6,932 nucleotides of DNA from Candidatus Neoflavobacterium equi (GTDB lineage: Bacteria > Bacteroidota > Bacteroidia > Flavobacteriales > Flavobacteriaceae): NCBI GenBank assembly GCA_018065745.1, contig JAGHSS010000270.1, forward strand, positions 1 to 6,932. The letters run 5' to 3'. The translations under genes and the position numbers were made by a program. The notes beneath the pieces were generated by a model. It was not told where the DNA came from, ran no database searches, and saw only the letters and a list, made by a program, of their open reading frames with translations. Every line of letters starts with the position of its first letter. Position 1 is the stretch's first letter. Of this stretch, positions 1 to 6,838 are shown piece by piece.

Positions 1-317
1 AACCTGGAGATGGACAGACTCCCATATTATTTTATGCAAATAATGCGGGTGTAAATGGAAATTTACTTTCTACAAGATTTGTAGAAAATGGAGATTTTGT
101 ATTTCTAGAAAACGCTCAACTGGGCTATTCATTAGATCAAGATTTGCTACAAAGAATCCATTTAAAATCTGCAAGATTATATGTAAGTGGACAAAATTTG
201 TGGATGATCAGTAAATTTAAGGGCATTGATCCCGAGTCCATTACAGCTTATGGGGTTGACGTGTTGCGCGTACCAAAAAATAGAATTTTCTCCTTGGGAC
301 TGAATGTAGGATTTTAA
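1..317 (+). CDS. SusC-like TonB-dependent outer-membrane receptor, C-terminal fragment
   Basis: This is the last 104 or so codons of a gene that begins before the window; the reading frame starts at base 3 and ends with TAA at 315-317. The peptide has the hallmarks of the end of a SusC/RagA-family TonB-dependent receptor: a segment reading RFVENGDFVFLENAQLGYS, then LYVSGQNLWMISKFKGIDPE, and a final beta strand ending in phenylalanine (NVGF), the usual last residue of outer-membrane barrels. In the family these proteins form a 22-stranded barrel that imports glycans, peptides or other ligands, powered by TonB-ExbBD. The SusD-like gene starts 11 bases after the stop, the standard SusC-SusD arrangement, so the two are almost certainly co-transcribed and work as one complex. 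The plug domain, any carboxypeptidase-like N-terminal domain and the TonB box lie outside the window, so subclass and substrate cannot be read. Confidence 0.93.
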   Translation, partial: PGDGQTPILFYANNAGVNGNLLSTRFVENGDFVFLENAQLGYSLDQDLLQRIHLKSARLYVSGQNLWMISKFKGIDPESITAYGVDVLRVPKNRIFSLGLNVGF

Positions 318-328
318 AGAAAAACACC

Positions 329-1888
329 ATGAAAATATCAATAAAAAATATATTAGGAACCTGTCTAATGGGTGTGGTTCTGACCAGCTGCTCAGATGAC
401 GATGTGCTGAATTTAGTTTCTATAAACTCTATTAATGAAGAAACAGCCTTTTCAACTCCAAGCTTGATACAAGCTAGTGTAAATGGAATGTATGAAGGAG
501 GTCAAATTGGAAATTATGTAGGAGCACCTCGTGGATATGTATGGGGAGCAGCTTTTATACAACAAAATGACATGAGAGGCGAAGATGGGGTTAATGTGGC
601 TGCATTTTATCAAATCACGTATCAAGCTGATTATGATGCAACTACTGGTAATAATGTCTTTTACTGGGACTCTTCATACAAATTGATCAACCGGGCAAAT
701 TTGGTAATTGAAGGGGTACAAAGAGCGGTTGCTGATAATATTATAGATGCTCAAACAGGAAATAATTACATAGGGCAAGCTTATTTTTTAAGAGCAATCA
801 CCCACTTTGAATTGCTGATTCATTTTTCTAGACCATATCAGGACAATCCTACTGTCTATTATGGAGTACCTTATAGAGCTGAAGCCATTAACTCTATTGC
901 AACAATCAACGCGGCCTTGAGTGACGACAGATCAAATGTAGCAGAGACTTATACTAAAATATTAGCAGACTTAGATCTTGCAGAACAACTGATAACCACA
1001 ACTGAAGTTTACAGAGCAACACGCAATGCGGCTGTTGCTTTCAAAGCAAAGGTAAAATTACACCAACGAGATTGGTTTGGTGTTCTTGAAGAAGTATCAA
1101 AAATTGAAAATCTTTACCAACTCACCGCTACTCCTAGTGGCGTGTTTGACAACAACAGCGGCAATACGGAATCTATTTTCTCAATTCAACATTCTGGTGT
1201 GAATAATCCTGGAGTAAATGGTGCAATTGCTTCTCAGTACAAAGGGAGAACCCTAGTAGCTATATCCCCTATCATATGGAATGACAGTGATTGGCTAGCA
1301 GATGACTTGAGAAGAAACCAAACTTTTCAATCTGACAACAGTGATGACTTTGGCAATTTGGTGTATGACAATGGAGGTGTAAAATATTCAAACAAATACA
1401 GAGATGTAAACACCTTTACTGATTATACCCCAATTGTGAGACACGCAGAAATATTATTGATGAAAGCAGAAGCTGAAGCCAGAATTAACGGGGTTACGTC
1501 AGTTGCACTTGATGCATTAAATGCCGTAAGAAATAGAGCTTTAAGAGATCCTAATACCCAGGCATATACCTTGTCAGAATTTGGTTCACCAGCTCAATTG
1601 GTAGAAAAAATTATTAAAGAAAGACGCATAGAGTTTTTGCTAGAAGGCAAAAGATGGACAGATATTCACAGATTGCAACAGGACAATTTGGTACCTATAA
1701 CTGGAATTCCAGCAAAGTATACGAACGGTACTCCTCAATCTGCGCATTACACGGCTGGAATTCCCTATACAGGACAATTGGGAATACCACAAATTCCGTA
1801 TGAAAATTTTAGATTTTTGTGGCCTATACCTATCATAGAAATAAATGTGTATCCCAATTTAGCCAATCAGCAAAATCCAGGATATTAA
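329..1888 (+). CDS. SusD/RagB-family surface lipoprotein (nutrient-binding partner of SusC)
   Basis: This 519-residue protein has the usual SusD length. It begins with a lipoprotein signal peptide: a lysine-rich start, a hydrophobic core, and the lipobox LTSC with the lipidated cysteine at residue 21. The next residues, SDDD, resemble the acidic lipoprotein export signal that sends Bacteroidota lipoproteins to the cell surface. The N-terminal SusD-like part covers roughly residues 25-250 and includes TPR-like helices, for example YIGQAYFLRAITHFELLIHF at 147-166 and AAVAFKAKVKLHQRDW at 234-249. The RagB/SusD C-terminal part covers roughly 260-519. Family signatures there are RHAEILLMKAEAEA (371-384), LNAVRNRA (397-404) and ERRIEFLLEGKRWTDIHR (431-448). 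It ends with the typical NPGY. The ATG is 11 bases after the SusC stop, without a Shine-Dalgarno but in an A-rich context. By family knowledge it caps the SusC barrel and captures ligand; the substrate is unknown. Confidence 0.96.
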   Translation: MKISIKNILGTCLMGVVLTSCSDDDVLNLVSINSINEETAFSTPSLIQASVNGMYEGGQIGNYVGAPRGYVWGAAFIQQNDMRGEDGVNVAAFYQITYQADYDATTGNNVFYWDSSYKLINRANLVIEGVQRAVADNIIDAQTGNNYIGQAYFLRAITHFELLIHFSRPYQDNPTVYYGVPYRAEAINSIATINAALSDDRSNVAETYTKILADLDLAEQLITTTEVYRATRNAAVAFKAKVKLHQRDWFGVLEEVSKIENLYQLTATPSGVFDNNSGNTESIFSIQHSGVNNPGVNGAIASQYKGRTLVAISPIIWNDSDWLADDLRRNQTFQSDNSDDFGNLVYDNGGVKYSNKYRDVNTFTDYTPIVRHAEILLMKAEAEARINGVTSVALDALNAVRNRALRDPNTQAYTLSEFGSPAQLVEKIIKERRIEFLLEGKRWTDIHRLQQDNLVPITGIPAKYTNGTPQSAHYTAGIPYTGQLGIPQIPYENFRFLWPIPIIEINVYPNLANQQNPGY

Positions 1889-1896
1889 TTACACAC

Positions 1897-1935
1897 AAAA
1901 AAAAAGCCCTTTTTAAAAAAAGGGCTCTTTTTTTT
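1897..1935. terminator. Bidirectional rho-independent terminator between convergent genes
   Basis: An inverted repeat pairs AGCCCTTT (1905-1912) with AAAGGGCT (1919-1926). The arms can extend two more A-T pairs into the short loop. The stem is flanked by an A-run on the left (1897-1905) and a T-run on the right (1928-1935), so transcripts from either strand would carry a hairpin followed by a U-tract. It lies 16 bases after the SusD stop. On the minus strand, the hairpin starts 7 bases beyond the AsmA-like gene's stop. That stop codon, TAA (1934-1936 on the plus strand), overlaps the end of the T-run. The structure, placement and symmetry make this the end of both transcription units. Confidence 0.9.
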
Positions 1936-4900
1936 AATCTGTATTCTCTTCTAAAGATTCATCTTCTTTATATCTTCCAAGGGCAATTTTAAATTTATCT
2001 GACGTTCCTGTAATTTTCATAGGAATTCCAATAATTCCCAATGGAGGTAATCCCAATCTGAATCCAATATTCATTTTACCATCCAAGGTAACTTGACCTT
2101 CAAATCTTGGTCTGAATCCTGCCATTTTCATTTTTGTTCTCTCAATGGTCATCACATTGTTTTTAATATGTGTATTGATGACTACATCATTTAAATTTCC
2201 TTTTGTCAATGATGGGGTGTCCGTTTTATCTGCAATGCCCCCTAAAAGTTTGAAATTTTTGAACTTAATATTTTCAAGCGTCATCTTTCCACTTCCTTGT
2301 AGAGACTTCATTACAGGTTCCATGTTTTGATCTAACACTCCTTTGAGGTTGTAATCAAGGGAAATCAATCCGTAGGCATCTTTTGCCATGGTGATAAGAT
2401 CTCTAAAAAGTGGAATCTCTTTGTAAGCTCTTTGTATGTCAAAATTTGATGCTGCCAATTCCATGTCAAATTGCGCAGATTTTGTGTTTTTTGGCTTGTA
2501 GTTTCCTTTAAGATCAACCTTTGTTCCTGCCAAATCAAATTTAGCTTCATCAAAAATCAAACCTGATGATACTGCTGTCACACGGCCTTTAAAATTTTCT
2601 AACTTTAAGTCTGAATAATCAATTTTTTTGATGTTAGCCATCATTTCAATATTCAGATTGTCTGGTATTAAAATCACTCCTGCAGCATTGTTATTTGTAT
2701 TCTGATTTGCTTTTTGATCTGAATTTGAAGGTGCGTAAACCATAAATTCATCCGCATTCAGATAAGAACTGTTGACAATGATGCTACCATTTATTTTTTG
2801 ATTCGAACTGTTTAAGGCATGTAAAACATTATTTATCTGCCCGTTAATTCTAAAGTTTGAGGATCCGTATTGCGCTTTAAATTCTTCAAATCTCATTTTG
2901 TCTTTAAAGAAGCGAAACAACCCTTTGTTGATAAAGAAACTTTTGGGGAACATATCACTATTCATGGCGATATTTTCTACTTCCAAAGTACCGGAATTAC
3001 TCAATTTTGAATAATTACCAGCCAATGCATCACTGCTGATCCCTTTTAATGAAAGATTCGTCTTGATCATCCCATCAATATTCAATCCATCAATTTTAAA
3101 GAGCTTGTAAATTTGACCAAGGTTTAATTTACCTTTTGAGTTTATATTGTAGTTTAGGTTTTCAAGATTATACAAATTAGCATCTAATCTAAATGGCTCA
3201 CCCGCAATTTTGAACGTAATTGGAAGGACTTCAACCAATAAATCTTTAAACGAACCTTTTTTACTGGTTACTCTGGTTTCAATATCAATTGCCTCAATTG
3301 GCAAATCAGGAATAGCCAATAATTTTATGTATCCATTTTTAAGTTTGAACCAGGTTGAACTCACAGGGAATTCTTTTGAAGCAGGTAAATAACGTCCTTT
3401 GGCTTTGAAATCTATTCCAAGATCACCTTTTAAAACAATACTGTCAACTGGGAAAAATTGCTCCAACTCTTCTAATTTTAGAGAAGCTTGAAGGTCAGCA
3501 TCTATTGGGTAATCATTTAAATTAGACAATTTAAAATTCCCTTTTACAAAATTTGTCAGCGCTTGTGCATTTAAACCTTGAAGATCAACAGATATATTTT
3601 TGTAAATGCTGTCTTTTGCTTGGGCGTTTAATGCAAAATTGATATTCTTTACCGGGTGAGGTAAGTCTGATTTTTTGAAATATCCGTTAGATAAACTCGC
3701 CTTTAAATTAAATTTAGGAATGCTTGAAATAATTGTATCTATTTTGTCATTTCTCAAACCTGAAGTCACAATGCTCGTTGCATAGTTTCCGTCAACAGTT
3801 AAATCAAGATCCAAATCTCCTTTAATATCAATTGCATTTAAACCAATCGCCTTTTGGAATAAATCCAAATTCAATTTAGATTTTAGGAATCCGTTGACAT
3901 TCAAAGGATCTTTACCCAACGAATGTAATTTAATTTTTGTCCATTCTTTATTTAATGAAAAGTCCAACTGTTCAATATCTAATTTTAATGCATTGACATC
4001 TAAATCAGGTAGGAATGCTGTAGCGTTTACCTCCAAATGTCTTAGTGGAAGTTTTACATTTTTATTAGCAATACTTCCGTTGTGAATAGATAAGAACGCT
4101 TTAAGTGTTGGCTTTTCAGTGAAGTCTTGTAAAAACTTACCAACTAAATCTACATTAAAAGCTAAATCTCCATCAATTTTAGTTTCTTCTTTCCACTGAC
4201 CATATTCCTGTGGAACTAAGGTTAACAGATCTGAAAAGGTTGCATTTGCTGATTTCAAATGCAAATCCATATCGTATCCATTTTCAATAAAACCAAAGGT
4301 TCCTGAAAATGAAAATGGGAATGTATTTATTTTGATGTCATTTTTCTCAAAACTAAACTTTAAAGATTTAGAATCAACCTTTGTAATGATATCTCCTTTA
4401 AAAGGTTTTTGTTGTATGTAGTGAACTTTGTCAAAGATGACGTCCATAGATTGCATTTCCAGAAGCGATTGCAATTGGAAAATATCTGCAGACAAGTTGC
4501 CGCTCCCGGTGTAGTTTACTTTTTTTAGATTGACAAATAACGCCGTAGTAAGATCTTGATAAGCAATGTTTGCATTGGATAACTTCACTTTTTCAAATTT
4601 CAATGACGCTGAAGACGCTTCCGTCTTTTCGTCGTCAGATTTGAAAATATTGTAATTTACATTCCCGTCTTTATCTACTATAACATCCAGATTGGCGTCG
4701 TCAATATATATAGCATCAAGGACAATATCTCCTTTTATTAAATCAATAACGTTTACTCCAACAGAGACCGCTGTAGCGTCTAAGAGTTGTTTATCTGCAA
4801 ATGTACCAAGACCTATAATTTTAGGATTTTCAACGACAACAGTTAGGTTGGGAAATTTTTTAAAAAATGACACATCCAAATCTGAAAAATCAATTTTAGC

Positions 4901-5056
4901 GTTTACATTTTCAGCTGCTAAAATTTTTACATTTTTGATCAAATAATCCTTAAATAAAAAAGGGGTAACAAAGAGTATTAACAAAAACGAAGCGATTGTT
5001 ATTCCTCCTATTTTCAAAGCTTTAAGTGCTTTTTGTTTTAATAATATTGCGTTCAA
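1934..5056 (-). CDS. AsmA-like membrane-anchored envelope protein
   Basis: This 1040-residue protein has one N-terminal membrane segment (about residues 16-35, after a lysine-rich cytoplasmic start) and a long periplasmic part. The text after the anchor, with NAKIDFSDLDVSFFKKFPNL (52-71), VVENPKIIG (74-82) and LIKGDIVLDAIYIDDANLDV (106-125), is typical of the AsmA N-terminal domain. The remainder is repeated short beta strands ending in Gly-rich turns. An Asn/Gln-rich linker at 778-793 leads into the AsmA C-terminal region (about 800-1030). That region includes LQGSGKMTLENIKFKNFKLL (919-938) and a Pro/Gly-rich LGLPPLGIIGIPMKITGT (1001-1018), followed by an acidic tail. The AsmA superfamily (AsmA, TamB, YhdP) forms grooved beta rods implicated in lipid transport between membranes or in outer-membrane assembly; which of these applies here is not shown. 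The start must be TTG: an in-frame TAG lies 30 bases upstream with no ATG between, and the next in-frame ATG is at about residue 201, far inside the domain. A strong terminator follows the stop. Confidence 0.88.
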   Translation of the reverse strand: MNAILLKQKALKALKIGGITIASFLLILFVTPFLFKDYLIKNVKILAAENVNAKIDFSDLDVSFFKKFPNLTVVVENPKIIGLGTFADKQLLDATAVSVGVNVIDLIKGDIVLDAIYIDDANLDVIVDKDGNVNYNIFKSDDEKTEASSASLKFEKVKLSNANIAYQDLTTALFVNLKKVNYTGSGNLSADIFQLQSLLEMQSMDVIFDKVHYIQQKPFKGDIITKVDSKSLKFSFEKNDIKINTFPFSFSGTFGFIENGYDMDLHLKSANATFSDLLTLVPQEYGQWKEETKIDGDLAFNVDLVGKFLQDFTEKPTLKAFLSIHNGSIANKNVKLPLRHLEVNATAFLPDLDVNALKLDIEQLDFSLNKEWTKIKLHSLGKDPLNVNGFLKSKLNLDLFQKAIGLNAIDIKGDLDLDLTVDGNYATSIVTSGLRNDKIDTIISSIPKFNLKASLSNGYFKKSDLPHPVKNINFALNAQAKDSIYKNISVDLQGLNAQALTNFVKGNFKLSNLNDYPIDADLQASLKLEELEQFFPVDSIVLKGDLGIDFKAKGRYLPASKEFPVSSTWFKLKNGYIKLLAIPDLPIEAIDIETRVTSKKGSFKDLLVEVLPITFKIAGEPFRLDANLYNLENLNYNINSKGKLNLGQIYKLFKIDGLNIDGMIKTNLSLKGISSDALAGNYSKLSNSGTLEVENIAMNSDMFPKSFFINKGLFRFFKDKMRFEEFKAQYGSSNFRINGQINNVLHALNSSNQKINGSIIVNSSYLNADEFMVYAPSNSDQKANQNTNNNAAGVILIPDNLNIEMMANIKKIDYSDLKLENFKGRVTAVSSGLIFDEAKFDLAGTKVDLKGNYKPKNTKSAQFDMELAASNFDIQRAYKEIPLFRDLITMAKDAYGLISLDYNLKGVLDQNMEPVMKSLQGSGKMTLENIKFKNFKLLGGIADKTDTPSLTKGNLNDVVINTHIKNNVMTIERTKMKMAGFRPRFEGQVTLDGKMNIGFRLGLPPLGIIGIPMKITGTSDKFKIALGRYKEDESLEENTD

Positions 5057-5181
5057 CTGAGATTTTTTATTTTGTGCAAAGGAACACTAATTTTTAATAT
5101 CAGCAAGGCTCCTGATTAAAAAAAATGTATACAATATGATATTCTAAAATCCAGTTACACAAACTTAAAAAGGATATTAAA
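5057..5181. other. Gap between the acyl-CoA synthetase and AsmA-like genes
   Basis: These 125 AT-rich bases separate two genes read in the same direction (minus). They contain a promoter-like box just after the upstream gene's stop (listed separately), a run of eight A on the plus strand (5118-5125, T-run on the minus strand), and a small AT palindrome, AATATGATATT (5133-5143), with a one-base centre. The T-run has no GC-rich stem ahead of it, so I do not call a terminator, and read-through from the synthetase gene is plausible. No Shine-Dalgarno sequence stands before the TTG start of the AsmA-like gene; the leader is A-rich, as is usual in this phylum. No open reading frame worth listing is present. 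Confidence 0.6.
5160..5167 (-). promoter_or_regulatory. Possible Bacteroidota -7 promoter box for the AsmA-like gene
   Basis: Read on the minus strand this is TAAGTTTG, an exact match to the Bacteroidota -7 consensus TAnnTTTG. A TTG that could serve as the -33 element lies 17 bases upstream (5185-5187, overlapping the end of the synthetase gene), slightly closer than the usual 19-21 bases. Transcription from it would give a leader of about 95 bases before the TTG start. In AT-rich DNA such a box can occur by chance, so it is only a candidate. Confidence 0.35.
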
Positions 5182-6798
5182 TTACAAGTTTAATTCTTCT
5201 ATTGCCATTTGTTTCAACTCAATTTTTCTAACTTTTCCTGAAAGCGTCATTGGAAAAGAATCTACAAATTTCCAATATTTAGGCACTTTATAATGTGCTA
5301 TTTGATCTTTGCAAAACTGCATCAATTCTGTTTCTGATAAATTAGAATTTGACATGGGTATGACCCAAGCCATTATGGCTTCTCCATATTTTGGATCTGG
5401 CACCCCAATGACCTGAACATCTTGTACGTTTTCATGAGCATACAAAAATTCCTCAATTTCTTTTGGAGATATATTTTCACCACCTCTAATAATGATATCT
5501 TTAATTCTTCCAGTTATGGTTATGAAATCATCAACATCCATAACAGCCAAGTCTCCGGTGTGCATCCATCTGGCTTCATCAATAACGGCAGCTGTTGCTT
5601 CAGGTTGTCCCCAGTATCTTAGCATTACAGAATATCCACGGGTGCACAGTTCTCCTGCAACTCCCCTAGGAACAATTTGACCTGTATTGGGATCTATTAT
5701 TTTTAACTCCAAATGATCTTGAACTGTACCTACTGTATTGACTTGTTTCTCTAAGGAAACTCCAATTGTTGTTTGTGTGGAAACAGGTGATGTTTCTGTC
5801 ATACCATAACATATACTAATTTCTTTCATATACATTTTGGATTGCACCTGCTTCATAATTTCTACTGGACAAATGGATCCTGCCATCACGCCAGTTCTCA
5901 ATGAAGTCAAATCAAATGATTCAAAATTTGGCAATTGCAAAGCTGCAATAAACATGGTTGGTACACCATAAAGTGAGGTACATTTTTCTTGTTCAACAGC
6001 TTGTAGCGTCATGCTTGCGTCAAATGATTCTGACGGAATAACGATTGTTGCCCCATGAGAAGTAACCGCAATATTTCCAATCACCATTCCAAAACAATGA
6101 AAGAAAGGCACCGGGATACAGACGACATCTTGTTCTGTATAATGCAGGCGTTCTCCAATAAAGTAACCGTTGTTCAAAATATTGTGATGGCTGAGTGTTA
6201 CCCCTTTTGGAAAACCAGTTGTTCCTGAGGTGTATTGTAAATTGATTGGATCATCAAATTGAATTTTAGATTCAACCATTGCTAAATCTTGATCTGAGGT
6301 GTGTTGATTTTCATTGACAAAGGATTCCCAGTCAAAATCAAAAAAAACGGTCTCTTTTAAAGACGGTGCTTTTGTCTTTATTTTTAAAACCATTTGTTGG
6401 TAATCACTAGTTTTAAATTTTAATGCACTTACCAAAAATTTTATTTCAGATTGGTTGATTGTATATAAAAGCTCTTTCTTTCTGTAAGCTGGATTTAAGT
6501 TAACCAAGATCACCCCTATTCTTGAAGTTGCATATTGGAGTACAACCCATTCATATCTATTTGCAGACCAAACCCCCAATCTATCTCCAGTTGTCAATCC
6601 CTTTGAAAGTAGCGCTTTGGCCACCATTGTGGTTTTATCCCACAATTCTTGGTAGGTCAATCTGACCTTTTGTTGAACAGATACCAATGCCACACGTTGT
6701 GGAAATTGATCCACAGTACGCTTTAAATTTTGTCCTATCGATTCTCCTAATAAAGGTTTGGAACTTGGACCGCTTACATAAGAATAATTGCTATGCAT
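5182..6798 (-). CDS. Fatty acyl-CoA synthetase of the ACSF2/FadD type (AMP-binding, ANL superfamily)
   Basis: This 538-residue cytoplasmic enzyme should convert a carboxylic acid, ATP and CoA to acyl-CoA, AMP and pyrophosphate. The ANL motifs appear intact and in order: the phosphate-binding loop YTSGTTGFPKG (189-199), PFFHCFG near the acyl pocket (231-237), YGMTE (331-335), the ATP-ribose aspartate in TGD (414-416), the hinge motif GRIKDIIIRGGEN (430-442), and PMTLSGKVRK (516-525), whose K522 is the expected adenylation lysine. The N-terminal domain is roughly 1-430 and the small mobile C-terminal domain 431-538. From memory, the text throughout resembles the ACSF2 group of medium/long-chain acyl-CoA synthetases (SHHNILNNGYFIGERL, NPAYRKKEL, AGELCTRGYSVMLRYWG); chain length cannot be read from sequence alone. 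The ATG at 6798 is supported by the family-like SYVSGPSSKPLLGESIGQNL right after it. It is read toward the AsmA-like gene, 125 bases away. Roles in beta-oxidation or in recycling exogenous fatty acids are both possible. Confidence 0.93.
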   Translation of the reverse strand: MHSNYSYVSGPSSKPLLGESIGQNLKRTVDQFPQRVALVSVQQKVRLTYQELWDKTTMVAKALLSKGLTTGDRLGVWSANRYEWVVLQYATSRIGVILVNLNPAYRKKELLYTINQSEIKFLVSALKFKTSDYQQMVLKIKTKAPSLKETVFFDFDWESFVNENQHTSDQDLAMVESKIQFDDPINLQYTSGTTGFPKGVTLSHHNILNNGYFIGERLHYTEQDVVCIPVPFFHCFGMVIGNIAVTSHGATIVIPSESFDASMTLQAVEQEKCTSLYGVPTMFIAALQLPNFESFDLTSLRTGVMAGSICPVEIMKQVQSKMYMKEISICYGMTETSPVSTQTTIGVSLEKQVNTVGTVQDHLELKIIDPNTGQIVPRGVAGELCTRGYSVMLRYWGQPEATAAVIDEARWMHTGDLAVMDVDDFITITGRIKDIIIRGGENISPKEIEEFLYAHENVQDVQVIGVPDPKYGEAIMAWVIPMSNSNLSETELMQFCKDQIAHYKVPKYWKFVDSFPMTLSGKVRKIELKQMAIEELNL

Positions 6799-6830
6799 AT
6801 CTACTACTTTACATTATCAAATCAACTTCA

Positions 6831-6838
6831 CAAAATTA
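6831..6838 (-). promoter_or_regulatory. Probable Bacteroidota -7 promoter box for the acyl-CoA synthetase gene
   Basis: On the minus strand this reads TAATTTTG, an exact match to TAnnTTTG. It lies 32 bases before the synthetase ATG, which would give a leader of roughly 25-27 bases, a sensible length. No clear TTTG -33 element is visible at the expected distance upstream, only AT-rich sequence, so the promoter may be weak or activator-dependent, or the box may be a chance match. No Shine-Dalgarno sequence precedes the ATG. Confidence 0.45.

Noticed and set aside
5101..5114. Small CAG...CTG inverted repeat that might form a hairpin before the A-run on the plus strand.
   Set aside because: The pairing is only three bases with a loop of eight, too weak to support a terminator or riboswitch call.
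5118..5143. Possible terminator after the synthetase gene (minus-strand T-run near an AT palindrome).
   Set aside because: The palindrome has a one-base centre, contains no GC pairs and cannot form a stable hairpin, so the T-run alone is not enough.
2145..5680. Short plus-strand and alternative-frame open reading frames within the AsmA-like and synthetase genes (for example 2145-2330, 3210-3392, 4692-4946, 5422-5622).
   Set aside because: They lie antisense to, or in another frame of, well-supported genes, have no recognisable protein features, and are explained by the codon content of the real genes.
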